A DNA stretch of 64,000 nt from Sphingomonas aerolata (GCF_003046295.1 NZ_PZZN01000004.1:42146-106145); one strand, 5' to 3'; shown: positions 34,785 to 43,820, numbered from the stretch's first letter. Notes: generated by a model not told the origin, from the sequence alone. Numbers and translations are program-made.

Positions 34785-37346
34785 ATGACGGGTCAACCAC
34801 CGGGCGTCGCCGACGCATTCGCCAGCGTATCACGTCGCCGCGTCATGGCAGCAGGGACCGGTTCCATGTTCGCCGGGCTCTTCACGGGGCTGGGCGCCGC
34901 CGAAGCCAGCGCCCCCGGCGCGGACGAGCGCCACCGGATTGCGGCGACCGAGCCCGCGAGCGAGTGGCTGCTCGGGCACCCCGTGGGTAACGGCCGGCTC
35001 GCCGCGATGATGGGCGGCGGGGTCGTACGCGACATATTGTCGCTCAATCACGATACATTGTGGAGCGGCCAGCCCGACGTCAACCCCGGGCAGGCGGGCG
35101 TCGATCGAGACCATGCCGATCCTCGCAACCGGGACGCACTCGCTGCAGTTCGCCGCGCCGTGTTCGCCGATGATCCGATCAGTGCCGATCAACTGAGCCA
35201 TGCTCTCCAGGGGCCGTTCAGTGCGAGCTATGCTCCGATGGCGGATCTCCACCTCGAGATGGACCATCGCGAAGCCCCGCAGGACTATCGCCGGACGCTC
35301 GACCTCGATCGCGCGGTTGCATCCGTCACGTATCGCGCTGGCGGGACAGGCTTCGGCCGCGACCTGTTCGCCTCGCACCCCGATGGCGTGATCGTGCTGC
35401 GCCTCACCGCGGATCGACGCGGCATGATCGATTGCCGCCTGATGCTGACGAGCAAGCTGCGCGCGACGGTGACGGCCACCGCGCACCCGGGCAGCAACCA
35501 GATCACCCTGCTCGGCAAGGCGCCCACGCAGAGCGAGCCCGATTACCGCGACGTTCCCGACCCTATCCGATATTCGGATAGCCCTGGTTGGGGCATGGCG
35601 TTCGCGACGATCCTGTCGGTCGAAACCGATGGCGGCGCAATCACCGCGTCGGAGAGCGCGCTGCACATCCGCGGCGCCACAACCGCGATCGTCCGCATCG
35701 CCGCCGCCACAGGGTTTCGCCGCTTCGACCTCGCGCCCGACACACCAGTCGCCGCGGTCCGCGCTTCGGCCGAACGCGACCTCGCGGCTGCCAGACGTCA
35801 TGACTATACGACACTAGTAAAGCGTCACGTCAGCGATCATCAGGCGCTCTACCGTCGCGCCTCGCTCGAACTCAACGGCACGATCGGGGACGGCGATACA
35901 CCGCGTGCCGAACGCCTGTTCCAGCTCGGCCGCTATCTCCTCATCGCCAGTTCCCGTGCCGATACGATGCCCGCCAATCTTCAGGGCGTGTGGAATGCAG
36001 CGGTACGTCCGCCTTGGAGCTCGAACTACACGACGAACATCAATCTACAGATGAACTATTGGGCCGCCGAGACCTGCAATCTCGCAGACTGCCATCTTCC
36101 GCTGATCGATCACATCGAACGACTCGCGGTCACCGGCGCGCGCACCGCGCGGAAATTCTACGGAATGCCGGGCTGGTGTGTGCATCATAACAGCGATTTG
36201 TGGGCAATGAGCAACCCCGTCGGTGCGGGTGTCGGCGATCCCAATTGGGCGAACTGGCCGATGGCGGGCCCATGGCTGGTGCAGCACGTCTGGGATCATT
36301 ACCGCTTCGGCGGCGACCGCGACTTCCTCAAGACGCGCGGCTTTGCATTGATGCAAGGCTGCGCCGAATTCTGTGCAGCCTGGCTGGTTCGCGATCCGCG
36401 AAGCGGCCATCTCACGACCGCCCCGTCAATCTCGCCTGAGAACCTGTTTCTGACCGCGACCGGCAAGTCAGCCGCGATCTCGGCAGGCTGCACGATGGAC
36501 CTCGCGCTGATCCGCGAACTGTTCACGAACTGCATCGCAGCCATGGCAGTAATCGGTGATGTCCACGGGCTCACGGTGCGCCTCGCCGGGTTGCTGAAGC
36601 AACTCGAGCCCTATCGCACCGGCCAATATGGCCAGCTTCAGGAATGGGCGACCGACGTCGCCGAGCAGGACCCGGGCCACCGGCACATCTCGCATCTCTA
36701 TCCGCTCTATCCTGGCGATGCGATCGACCCCGTCCGGACGCCCGCGCTCGCCCGGGCTGCGCGCGCGTCGATCGCGCGCCGCGAGGCGCATGGCGGTGCC
36801 AGCACGGGCTGGAGCCGTGCCTGGGCGACCGCGGTCTGGGCCCGGCTGGGTGACGGCGCGCAGGCCGGGCGATCGCTTTCCGCGTTCATCGCCAACAGCG
36901 TCGCAGCGAACCTGCTCGACACGCATCCGGCAAAGCCACGGCCCGTATTCCAGATCGATGGCAATCTGGGCATCACCGCGGCGATCGCGGAGATGCTGCT
37001 ACAGAGCCGCGAAACCGAGATCGCGCTGCTGCCTGCGGTCCCCCCGCAATGGACCAGCGGTCGCGTCGTCGGGCTCCGCGCGCGGGGCGGTCACGAGGTC
37101 GCGGTCGCGTGGAGCGATGGCCATGTCGACGCGACGGTAATTGCCGGCGACACGCGCCTTTCGGTCCGATTGCCGTCAGGGTTCGAACCGCTCAAGGTTG
37201 TTCAGCGGGGGGCGATCGTCCGGTTCGAGCAGGATGCACAGTCTATCACGTTCGAGACTGTGAAGGGCCGACGCTACGACGTCGCGGTACGCAGAACCGC
37301 TCCGAACGCCGCCAGCAGCACGCCACGCGAGAGCGATGCCACATGA
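34785..37346 (+). CDS. GH95 alpha-L-fucosidase (1,2-alpha-fucosidase type)
   Basis: An 853-residue enzyme with a possible twin-arginine signal (SRRRVMAAGTGSMFAG). The family N-terminus (WLLGHPVGNGRLAAMMGG, LNHDTLWSG) and the catalytic elements known from Bifidobacterium AfcA are present: N418 and N420 in TTNINLQMNYW, E552 in SISPEN and D725 in QIDGNLG. GH95 enzymes invert and usually act on terminal Fuc-alpha-1,2-Gal, as found on xyloglucan, mucin and milk glycans; some are galactosidases. It is 57 bp after the STN receptor, and its stop overlaps the possible ATG 37343 of the GH29 gene. Coordinated expression with receptor and GH29 is likely. Confidence 0.94.
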   Translation: MTGQPPGVADAFASVSRRRVMAAGTGSMFAGLFTGLGAAEASAPGADERHRIAATEPASEWLLGHPVGNGRLAAMMGGGVVRDILSLNHDTLWSGQPDVNPGQAGVDRDHADPRNRDALAAVRRAVFADDPISADQLSHALQGPFSASYAPMADLHLEMDHREAPQDYRRTLDLDRAVASVTYRAGGTGFGRDLFASHPDGVIVLRLTADRRGMIDCRLMLTSKLRATVTATAHPGSNQITLLGKAPTQSEPDYRDVPDPIRYSDSPGWGMAFATILSVETDGGAITASESALHIRGATTAIVRIAAATGFRRFDLAPDTPVAAVRASAERDLAAARRHDYTTLVKRHVSDHQALYRRASLELNGTIGDGDTPRAERLFQLGRYLLIASSRADTMPANLQGVWNAAVRPPWSSNYTTNINLQMNYWAAETCNLADCHLPLIDHIERLAVTGARTARKFYGMPGWCVHHNSDLWAMSNPVGAGVGDPNWANWPMAGPWLVQHVWDHYRFGGDRDFLKTRGFALMQGCAEFCAAWLVRDPRSGHLTTAPSISPENLFLTATGKSAAISAGCTMDLALIRELFTNCIAAMAVIGDVHGLTVRLAGLLKQLEPYRTGQYGQLQEWATDVAEQDPGHRHISHLYPLYPGDAIDPVRTPALARAARASIARREAHGGASTGWSRAWATAVWARLGDGAQAGRSLSAFIANSVAANLLDTHPAKPRPVFQIDGNLGITAAIAEMLLQSRETEIALLPAVPPQWTSGRVVGLRARGGHEVAVAWSDGHVDATVIAGDTRLSVRLPSGFEPLKVVQRGAIVRFEQDAQSITFETVKGRRYDVAVRRTAPNAASSTPRESDAT

Positions 37347-37369
37347 CCCGAAACGTTCCAGGAGTCCCC

Positions 37370-39295
37370 ATGTCGATCATCACCCGCCGCGCTATGCTTG
37401 CCTCGGGGCTCGCCTCCGGCCTGGCATCGACAGCGTCGTCTAGCGGCTGGGCGCGCAAGCCATCGCCCGGAACTTCACCCGCGCCCTGGGGAGCAACCCC
37501 CTCCCCGCGCCAGCTGGCCTGGCACGCACGCGAGCAATACGCCTTCGTCCATTTTTCGATCAACACCTTCACCGATCGCGAATGGGGCTATGGCGACGAA
37601 GACCCCAAATTGTTCGCACCAACCGACTTCTCGGCGGATCAGATCGTCGGAGCGGCCAAGGCCGGCGGCCTGCGCGGGATCGTGCTTACCGCCAAGCATC
37701 ATGACGGATTCTGTCTCTGGCCGACGATGCTGACCGAGCATTGCGTCAGGAACAGCCCGTTTCGTGATGGTAAAGGCGATGTGGTCCGCGAATTCGAGCA
37801 AGCGGCTAGGCGCGCCGGCCTAGACTTCGGCCTTTATCTGTCACCCTGGGACCGCAATCACGCCGAATATGGCCGCCCCGGCTATCTCGACTATTACCGC
37901 AAACAGATCGTCGAACTCTGTACGCGCTACGGCCAGCTGTTTGAGTTCTGGTTCGACGGCGCCAACGGCGGCGACGGCTATTATGGCGGCGCCCGCGAGA
38001 CACGGAAGATCGACTCCGAGACCTATTATAATTGGCCGTTGATCTTCGCCCTGGTGCATCAGCATCAGCCCATGGCCTGCACCTTCGAACCGCTAGGGTC
38101 CGACGTGCGGTGGGTCGGCAACGAGGATGGTGTCGCCGGCGATCCGTGCTGGCCGACTATGGCCAACCGCAAACCGAGCCAGGCGGACGGCAATGCCGGT
38201 CTTCGCAACGGCCCCTTATGGTGGCCCGCCGAAACCAACACCTCGATCCGCCCGGGCTGGTTCTACCACGCCGACGAGGACGCGAAGGTCAAGGATCCCA
38301 AGCGGATGCTGCAATTGTTCGACGAATCGATCGCGCGCGGCACCAATCTGATCCTGAATCTGCCACCCGACAGGCGCGGCCGTCTCGCCGATCCCGACGT
38401 CGCCATTCTGCAGTCATTTGGTACCGCGCAGCGCGCGACGTTCGCGGACAATCGTGCGACCGGCGCGCTCGCGTCGGCCGATCACGTTCGCGGGCCGCGC
38501 TTTGCGGCGGCCAATGTGCTCGATCGGAGTCCTGATAGCTATTGGTCGACCCCCGACGCCGTGCATACGCCAAGCCTTGTCCTCGACCTTCCGCCCGGCC
38601 GCAGCTTCGATCTCGTCCGGATCCGGGAGTTCCTGCCGCTTGGCGTCCGCGTCGACCGCTTTGCGGTCGACGTCGATCGCGGCAAGGGGTGGTCGGAGAT
38701 CGCATCGGGCACGTGCATCGCCGCACAGCGTGTCGTCCGCCTGCCCGCGCCCGTCGTCGCACGACGGCTGCGCCTGCGGATCGTCGCCGCACAGGCGTGT
38801 CCGGCGATCAGCGAGATCGCGCTGTTCCGCCAGATCGCGCCGATCGCAGTCGCGCTGCCCGCCGCGCGTAGCCGCGATGTGCTGCAGGCGTCCGAGATAT
38901 CGATCGTCTCGGCATCGGGACAGACTGCCGGCGCCGTGCTCGACAATGATTCGAACACAGTCTGGCAGGTTCCCGTTGCGTCGACGGCGGATCGGCCGAC
39001 CGTCACATTCAAATTGACCACGCCTCAGCACTTGGCTGGCTTCATCCTGACGCCCTCGCGCGCGGTGATGACGGATACCGCGCCACCGAAACGGTTCCTT
39101 GTCGAGACAAGCCTCGACGGGAAGACATGGGTCAAGGCGGCTGCCGACGAGTTCTCGAACATCGCCAACGCGCTCTCGCCGCAGCGCATCGTGTTCGATA
39201 CGAAGGTTAACGCTGTCTACGTCCGCATGACCTTCATCGGTCTTGCATCCCCCAGGAGGCATATGGCCATCGCCGGCATCGACCTTTTTAGGTAG
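37370..39295 (+). CDS. GH29 alpha-L-fucosidase with C-terminal F5/8-type carbohydrate-binding regions
   Basis: A 641-residue retaining alpha-L-fucosidase. A signal-like N-terminus (TRRAMLASGLASGLAS) precedes the GH29 barrel: WHAREQYAFVHFSINTF, TAKHHDGFCLWPT, YLSPWDRN and FEFWFDGANGG, in which D196 is the expected nucleophile. RGTNLILNLPPDRRG ends the barrel. Two discoidin-like (CBM32-type) modules seem to fill the last 270 residues (SYWSTPDAVHTPSLVLDLP and AGAVLDNDSNTVWQVP). Start 37370 has AGGAG upstream; ATG 37343 would overlap GH95. GH29 typically cleaves alpha-1,3/1,4/1,6-fucose, complementing GH95. Confidence 0.93.
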   Translation: MSIITRRAMLASGLASGLASTASSSGWARKPSPGTSPAPWGATPSPRQLAWHAREQYAFVHFSINTFTDREWGYGDEDPKLFAPTDFSADQIVGAAKAGGLRGIVLTAKHHDGFCLWPTMLTEHCVRNSPFRDGKGDVVREFEQAARRAGLDFGLYLSPWDRNHAEYGRPGYLDYYRKQIVELCTRYGQLFEFWFDGANGGDGYYGGARETRKIDSETYYNWPLIFALVHQHQPMACTFEPLGSDVRWVGNEDGVAGDPCWPTMANRKPSQADGNAGLRNGPLWWPAETNTSIRPGWFYHADEDAKVKDPKRMLQLFDESIARGTNLILNLPPDRRGRLADPDVAILQSFGTAQRATFADNRATGALASADHVRGPRFAAANVLDRSPDSYWSTPDAVHTPSLVLDLPPGRSFDLVRIREFLPLGVRVDRFAVDVDRGKGWSEIASGTCIAAQRVVRLPAPVVARRLRLRIVAAQACPAISEIALFRQIAPIAVALPAARSRDVLQASEISIVSASGQTAGAVLDNDSNTVWQVPVASTADRPTVTFKLTTPQHLAGFILTPSRAVMTDTAPPKRFLVETSLDGKTWVKAAADEFSNIANALSPQRIVFDTKVNAVYVRMTFIGLASPRRHMAIAGIDLFR

Positions 39296-39297
39296 AG

Positions 39298-39331
39298 GGC
39301 GGCAGGCGCGATACGTATCCCGCCTGCCGCC
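39298..39331. terminator. Terminator-like hairpin after the fucosidase operon
   Basis: GGCGGCAGGCG (39298-39308) and CGCCTGCCGCC (39321-39331) form a perfect 11-bp stem with a 12-nt loop, two bases past the GH29 stop. The T-content downstream is weak. Confidence 0.65.
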
Positions 39332-39336
39332 GACGG

Positions 39337-39500
39337 TTATCTGCGGATGAACGCGAGGATGTCGGCGTTGATGACGTCGGCGTGTCATGCGGATAGCCTG
39401 GATAGGTCTTGAGCCTGCCTCCCATCGGGTACCAGTTCCGGCAAGGGGTGCGACCTGATCATCTTCGCCCTGATTACCGGCACAGGCTGGTCGGCGATGC
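39337..39500 (-). pseudogene. Alpha/beta-hydrolase (chloroperoxidase-like) C-terminal remnant
   Basis: Reading the minus strand across frames gives IADQPV, then QGEDDQVAP, ELVPDGR, GRLKTYPGYPHD, and finally DVINADILAFIRR followed by TAA at 39339-39337. In that order these match the last third of non-haem chloroperoxidase/arylesterase-type hydrolases, including the DDQ segment that carries the catalytic Asp and the PH segment with the catalytic His. Each piece lies in a different frame, so at least three small indels have occurred. The N-terminal two thirds are absent or unrecognisable. Confidence 0.55.
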
Positions 39501-39639
39501 GCGCGACCGGGCGTTGCGAGACTATTGGAAGAGCGAATCCAACTTTGTCGATGTCGATTCGACCGCCAGCAGCTTCGATCCGAGGACGGGCGAGCGAGCC
39601 TTTCGATGACGGGTAACGCGCGCATGGATTGGACCTCAG

Positions 39640-39930
39640 GCTGGTATCCAACCACGGGATGGCGAGCGGCTGTCGTGCTGATTTCGCCCGCGACGCCGGG
39701 CGCGACCGTGATGCGCCGTACGCCGTCCCCTATCCACTGCATACGCGCACGGTGGAAACGATCCTGTTGCCGCAAGAACGATATCGCCAGGACAGTCGCG
39801 GGCATCGAACATCGCCGCCGTGTCACGTTAAAGGGCGGCATGTTCACCGCGAAGCGCACCCGCCGACGAGTTCGCAGCCTATGGCGTATCGCCCTGAGAT
39901 GGGTCGCATCGCCGGCGCTCATGATCACCC
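39640..39930 (+). pseudogene. DUF3857/transglutaminase-like remnant
   Basis: Plus-strand pieces in different frames read DAPYAVPYPLHTRTVETILLP, cut short, then VAGIEHRRRVTLKGG and possibly EFAAYGVSPEMGRIAG. This order resembles the late N-terminal domain of sphingomonad DUF3857 plus transglutaminase proteins. No single frame carries it, and there are no flanking domains. I recognise this only from family resemblance, so the call is tentative. Confidence 0.35.
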
Positions 39931-40062
39931 ACCCACGCGTCTATCACAGTATCAAGACGGGTAGGACGCTCGACGCTGGAAGTGGCGGTCTTGTTCAGGA
40001 CAGCAAATCTGTGTGCCCTGCCCTCAACAAGAGGCATAATCCCGTAGCTGGTCGGGGCAGTT

Positions 40063-40329
40063 TCAGTGCTCGTTGGAATGCCGGTCTTCGGCCGGCGTGT
40101 AATAGCGCGCGATATCCGCTTCGGTGAGGGCATGACCGCTCGACTCCTCAACAAGCGCGGCGATTTCGCCATCGGTCTTCCCGGCGTTGCGCAGCTGCTC
40201 GATCTCGTCGCTTACCATGTTGATGAAGGCGGGGACCGGGAACCGTTCTTCACCCAGGCCCAGTGCATCACGCATGTGTTTTTGCGCACGTAAGGCTTCG
40301 GGAAGCGTGAACGCGATATCATCAGCCAT
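40063..40329 (-). CDS. Small conserved-looking hypothetical protein (88 aa)
   Basis: An 88-residue acidic, helical protein (opening MADDIAFTLPEALRAQ, with DEIEQLRNAGKTDGEIAALVEESSGHALTEADIARYY in pieces) and no signal or membrane segment. The composition is unlike shadow ORFs here, and codon use fits a real gene. It lies 62 bp downstream of the YciE-like ferritin gene on the same strand, so the two may be co-transcribed. I do not recognise a domain. A role in stress or stationary phase is only suggested by the neighbours. Confidence 0.65.
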   Translation of the reverse strand: MADDIAFTLPEALRAQKHMRDALGLGEERFPVPAFINMVSDEIEQLRNAGKTDGEIAALVEESSGHALTEADIARYYTPAEDRHSNEH

Positions 40330-40391
40330 CGAACGTGCCTTTCATGGACTATATATGGTCGGGGGGCATTGGCCCCCCGACACCGAAACGC

Positions 40392-40907
40392 TTATGCGGT
40401 GACCGCTTCCGCTTTGACGTTCACGCTCGACGTTGCCATCGCGGTCAACTTGTCGTCGGTCGCATATTCCTCATCGAGCGTTTCTTTCAGGATCGCAGCG
40501 ATATCGGCGCGGCCGAGCTGGTTCGCCCAAGCGATCAGCGTGCCATAGCGCGTGATCTCGTAATGCTCGACGGCCTGTGCCGACGCGATCAGCGCGGCAT
40601 CCAGAACGGCTTTGTCCTCGATCTCGCCGGCGACTTCGTTGGCTTCCTTGATGATGCCGTCGATCGCTGGGCAGGTCACGGCCTTCGCCTTTTCGCCCAG
40701 CAGGTCGAAAATCCGCTCGAGGCGCGTGATCTGCCCTTCCGTCTCACGCAGATGGGTTTCGAAACCCTGCTTCAGGGCTGGCGCCGTTGCCTTGGCCACC
40801 ATCTTCGGCAGCGCCTTGGTGATCTGGTTTTCCGCGTAATACACATCCTGCAACTGGTGCAGGAACAGGTCGTCGAACGTCACGATATCTTTGGAAAACA
40901 GGCCCAT
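40392..40907 (-). CDS. YciE/DUF892 ferritin-like protein
   Basis: A 171-residue four-helix ferritin-like protein. The DUF892 pattern is clear: FDDLFLHQLQDVYYAENQITKALPKM, ETHLRETEGQITRLERIFDLLG, VLDAALIASAQAVEHYEITRYGTLIAWA and LKETLDEEYATDDKLTAMA. The Glu/His residues in the four helices can form a di-iron site. YciE/YciF proteins are stress-induced in enterobacteria. The start at 40907 follows GAGGATA. It probably precedes the small 88-aa gene in a short operon. Confidence 0.88.
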   Translation of the reverse strand: MGLFSKDIVTFDDLFLHQLQDVYYAENQITKALPKMVAKATAPALKQGFETHLRETEGQITRLERIFDLLGEKAKAVTCPAIDGIIKEANEVAGEIEDKAVLDAALIASAQAVEHYEITRYGTLIAWANQLGRADIAAILKETLDEEYATDDKLTAMATSSVNVKAEAVTA

Positions 40908-41131
40908 GATAGTATCCTCGCTAAGCAAATGGCTGCGAAGCAGACTGCTCCGGCACCGCCGCAACGCGCCGGCTCGGGGGTAAGTTTCGTTCGGGTCGGC
41001 GCAGCCTTCACGCCAGTCCGATCGGTGGCGGCGTGTTGATCCTCGACGCCGGTCCGGTTGTCGCTCGGCTGATCATGCCGGCAGTCAAGTCGGGCATAGG
41101 AACGATCGGAAGAGCCCCCATCTAGCGTCTT

Positions 41132-41941
41132 ATGACCAATAGCATTCTTCATCTCGGGCTCATGGAAGACGGGGAGATCGAGCTCGATCTGGCCGCCCTG
41201 GAACTCGCAGCGCTCGATCATCCCGGTATCGACTTCGACGACTATCTCGACGAGCTCACTGGCATAGAATTGGCCCTGCGCGCTGCGGACGGCGACGCAG
41301 CAGGCAACGTCGCTCAGGCCCAGACGCTGCGCAGCGTCATGGTCGAGGATTTCGGATTCTCCGGCGACCGCACGCACTACGACGATCCCCAGAATGCGGA
41401 CCTAATCGCTGTCGTCGATCGACGGCTCGGCCTGCCGATCAGTCTGTCAATCCTCTATGTGGCAATGGCCCGACGCCTTGGATGGTCGGCGATGCCGCTC
41501 AACACCCCCGGTCACGTCCTGGTCCGCCTTGGCGACGCACCGGAGGCGCTGATCATCGATCCCTTCAATGACGGTCGCATCGTCGCCCCCGAACAGGTGG
41601 AAGCCTTGTTGGAGCAGATGACGGGCCAGGCGCGGTTTTCCAACGGGATGCTGCCCCTGTCGAACCGATCGGCGCTTGTTCGACTGCTGCTCAACCAGGC
41701 GACCCGTGCAGAGCAGGTCGGCAATCCCGCGCGCGCGCTAGTCCTGTACGACCGCATGACGATCGTTGCGCCCACGCACGCCCATGGTTGGTGGGAGCGA
41801 GCCAGACTTCAGCTGGTCGCCGAAGATGTTGCCGGCGCCCGCAACAGCCTCAGCGCGATGCTCGAAATTTCCCGGGACGACGATTTGCGCCTGCAGGTAT
41901 CGGCAGCGCTCGATGCCCTTCCCCGGCCAACGCCTTCGTGA
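41132..41941 (+). CDS. SirB1-family transglutaminase-like/TPR protein
   Basis: A 269-residue cytoplasmic protein. Its N-terminal two thirds are the SirB1/transglutaminase-core-2 type (DPQNADLIAVVDRRLGLPISLSILYVAMARRLGW, in adjacent pieces, and MPLNTPGHVLVRLG). A C-terminal TPR-like helical region (QATRAEQVGNPARALVLYDRM) follows. The catalytic Cys of true transglutaminases is not evident (SLSILY at that position), so enzymatic activity is doubtful. The family is widespread with unclear function. It is divergent from the YciE-like gene. Confidence 0.85.
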   Translation: MTNSILHLGLMEDGEIELDLAALELAALDHPGIDFDDYLDELTGIELALRAADGDAAGNVAQAQTLRSVMVEDFGFSGDRTHYDDPQNADLIAVVDRRLGLPISLSILYVAMARRLGWSAMPLNTPGHVLVRLGDAPEALIIDPFNDGRIVAPEQVEALLEQMTGQARFSNGMLPLSNRSALVRLLLNQATRAEQVGNPARALVLYDRMTIVAPTHAHGWWERARLQLVAEDVAGARNSLSAMLEISRDDDLRLQVSAALDALPRPTPS

Positions 41942-42024
41942 ACGTCCCGGGGGACTGGTTCTACCCCAAGCGCCCTTTGGGAAGGCCTCTGCCTGCGAGA
42001 AGATCGTCGAGCTCTAGTATATTT

Positions 42025-42390
42025 TTAGCTCGCTGGCTTCGTGATGCCTGGTAGCTTCGCCGCGCGGAGCTTGCTCAGCAGATCGCGTGATTCCACGGGG
42101 GCCGCCTGTTTGAACAGGCTGAACAGCGCGCCATCGTCCAAACCGCTGATGTCAAACCCGATCGACAAGGCAATGGGCTGACGAAGACGAGCACCGGGCT
42201 GCGCCTCGAGGACGAGTACGAACCACTGCATGCCAACAGGGGGCTGTCCGATATTCTCGGCGAACTCCCCTGCAACGGCCTGGCGTATCCGGATGCGTCG
42301 ATCGAGATTATTGTTGAACCAGGCCGCGTCCCCGTGCGTGGCCACCTCTGCGATGCGGTCGTCGATCGAGCGGGGTGTACTGATCATCAT
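42025..42390 (-). CDS. Hypothetical protein (121 aa)
   Basis: A 121-residue protein beginning MMISTPRSIDDRI, with AGGA six bases before the ATG. No signal peptide or membrane segment is seen. The central part (VGMQWFVLVLEAQPG, then IALSIGFDISGLDDGALFSLFKQA) looks like a mixed alpha/beta fold, but I recognise no family. The frame extends to 42705 through Arg-rich antisense sequence, which is rejected. It is monocistronic or follows the YflT-like gene at a distance of 182 bp on the same strand. Confidence 0.6.
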   Translation of the reverse strand: MMISTPRSIDDRIAEVATHGDAAWFNNNLDRRIRIRQAVAGEFAENIGQPPVGMQWFVLVLEAQPGARLRQPIALSIGFDISGLDDGALFSLFKQAAPVESRDLLSKLRAAKLPGITKPAS

Positions 42391-42572
42391 GAGGTCCTGA
42401 CATGCGCCATTGCGGGGCGGCCTGTAGCGGGCCTGGTCACATTGGCAAATGGCGCGATGGGCACACGGGTTCGGCTCAGGCGCCGCGATACTCGCCTTCG
42501 ATGCTGTCCAATGCCGAGACGGGGCGCCCCCTTCGGAACGCCCGCTTTTTAGAGCCAGCAAAGCAGAGCGGA

Positions 42573-43091
42573 TTACGCCGACGCGACCTTGGCACGCGTC
42601 GATGTGTGACCGCCGGAGCGATACAGCACATCGGCTGCATCCTCGGGAGCGACCCCTGCCCCGGCTGTATCGACCGACACGAACACGCCACCTTCGTTGA
42701 TGCAACCCTCATAATAGCTGGCATCGACCCGGCTGACGCCATGGTCCGTCATGACTTTCTCCAGCCCCCCGACGGCGCCACCGAGCGCCGCACCGACGAC
42801 GGCCGCACCGGGGATCGCTGCCGACGCGATCGCGCCCGCTGCAACCAGAGGGCCGACGCCGGGTATTGCGAGTGCGGCGATACCGAGCAGCGTTCCGATG
42901 CCAGCGCCGGCTGCGACCTTGCCGACAAACTCCTGCGTGTCGCCGTTGCCGTCTGTGGTCGTGTTCTTGCCATCATGCTGCGCCACGATCGAAATCGCGC
43001 TGTCGCTAATGCCCGCCGCGCGCAGCTCTGAAACGGCGCGCTCTGCATCGGCGTGATTGTCGAAAACGGCTGATACGAGGGTCGTGCTCAT
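42573..43091 (-). CDS. YflT-like general stress protein with glycine-zipper segment
   Basis: A 172-residue protein. The N-terminus has the heat-induced stress protein (YflT) pattern TTLVSAVFDNHADAERAVSELRAAGIS in two pieces. A Gly/Ala-rich hydrophobic stretch (GIGTLLGIAALAIPGVGPLVAAGAI and AAVVGAALGGAVGG) resembles membrane-inserting glycine zippers. A C-terminal segment (YYEGCINEGGVFVSVD) completes the family architecture. Such proteins in sphingomonads are often stress-inducible; the molecular function is unknown. The neighbours (YciE-like, unknown small proteins) fit a general stress cluster. Confidence 0.8.
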   Translation of the reverse strand: MSTTLVSAVFDNHADAERAVSELRAAGISDSAISIVAQHDGKNTTTDGNGDTQEFVGKVAAGAGIGTLLGIAALAIPGVGPLVAAGAIASAAIPGAAVVGAALGGAVGGLEKVMTDHGVSRVDASYYEGCINEGGVFVSVDTAGAGVAPEDAADVLYRSGGHTSTRAKVASA

Positions 43092-43253
43092 GATGATTCA
43101 TGTCGACAGTTCGGTTTGCTCACGGATCTAGAAGCCGTGTTGAAGGATGATCGTTCCGGATATTGAGGGTTAGCGAAGCGGTAACCATGAATAGCAGCGT
43201 CCCGACACAGGACGCCGTGCGCGGGATAGACCATGCCCTTGGGCAGGTGCGAC

Positions 43254-43820
43254 TCAAGTGTCGCTTTTTGCTTTTCGCCATTGTCGCATCGCGGCGTCAT
43301 ATCGTTGACGCTCGGCTTCGACTGCAGCCTCTGCCGCGCCGACGTCTGCGCGGTGTTGTTCTTCAAGCTCACGTCGCTCGCGGGCCAGTTTGGCCTCCCG
43401 GTCCGCCAACCCCTTCATCCTGCCGCCGTAATCGGCCGCCACCGTCTCCAGCGCAGCCTCCGCCGCCTCGAGCTTCGCGCTGCTCGGCTTCGGTTTCGGT
43501 GCAGACTTCGGTTTTTGCGGCTGTTCGGACGTTTCGGGGCGCGCCGAAACATCTCCCCGCGCTGTCCGCAGTTCGGGGACCGGCATGGCCTTGATCTGCT
43601 CCGCGGTCGTGCCCCGAGAATGCTTCACGACCACGCCTGGCGACGCCAAAGGCTCTGCGGTCAGCGCGGGGTCTGTGACGAGCTCAGCTATCCCTCGCGC
43701 GAACGGGTCTCGCTCGCTGCCCCAGGCCTCGAGGGCAGCGTTCTGACTCGTTGCAGCGACATAGGCATCATTGAAGCCAGCGACCGTCCTGTAAACCTTC
43801 AGCTTTTGCGCACGAGCCAT
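43254..43820 (-). CDS. Sphingomonad-type hypothetical protein with coiled-coil tail
   Basis: A 188-residue protein. The N-terminal half (MARAQKLKVYRTVAGFNDAY, NAALEAWGSERDPFARG, VTDPALTAEPLASPG) is a pattern I associate with an uncharacterised sphingomonad protein family. A Lys/Pro-rich hinge (PQKPKSAPKPKP) leads to a long charged coiled coil (about 130-185) rich in Glu/Arg/Ala. No signal peptide. Function unknown. Start 43820 was chosen by resemblance; the ATG at 43889 is possible. Confidence 0.65.
   Translation of the reverse strand: MARAQKLKVYRTVAGFNDAYVAATSQNAALEAWGSERDPFARGIAELVTDPALTAEPLASPGVVVKHSRGTTAEQIKAMPVPELRTARGDVSARPETSEQPQKPKSAPKPKPSSAKLEAAEAALETVAADYGGRMKGLADREAKLARERRELEEQHRADVGAAEAAVEAERQRYDAAMRQWRKAKSDT

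Larger units (their letters stand above)
39296..40062. other. Decayed interval with two gene remnants
   Basis: A 767-bp stretch without an intact gene. It holds the hairpin after GH29, a minus-strand alpha/beta-hydrolase remnant and a plus-strand DUF3857-like remnant (listed separately). The open frame 39525-40127 on the plus strand mixes frames of the second remnant and does not look like a real protein. Confidence 0.6.

Noticed and set aside
39525..40127. 200-codon plus-strand frame
   Set aside because: It mixes frames of the DUF3857-like remnant with antisense of the 88-aa gene, and its composition is Arg/Cys-rich.
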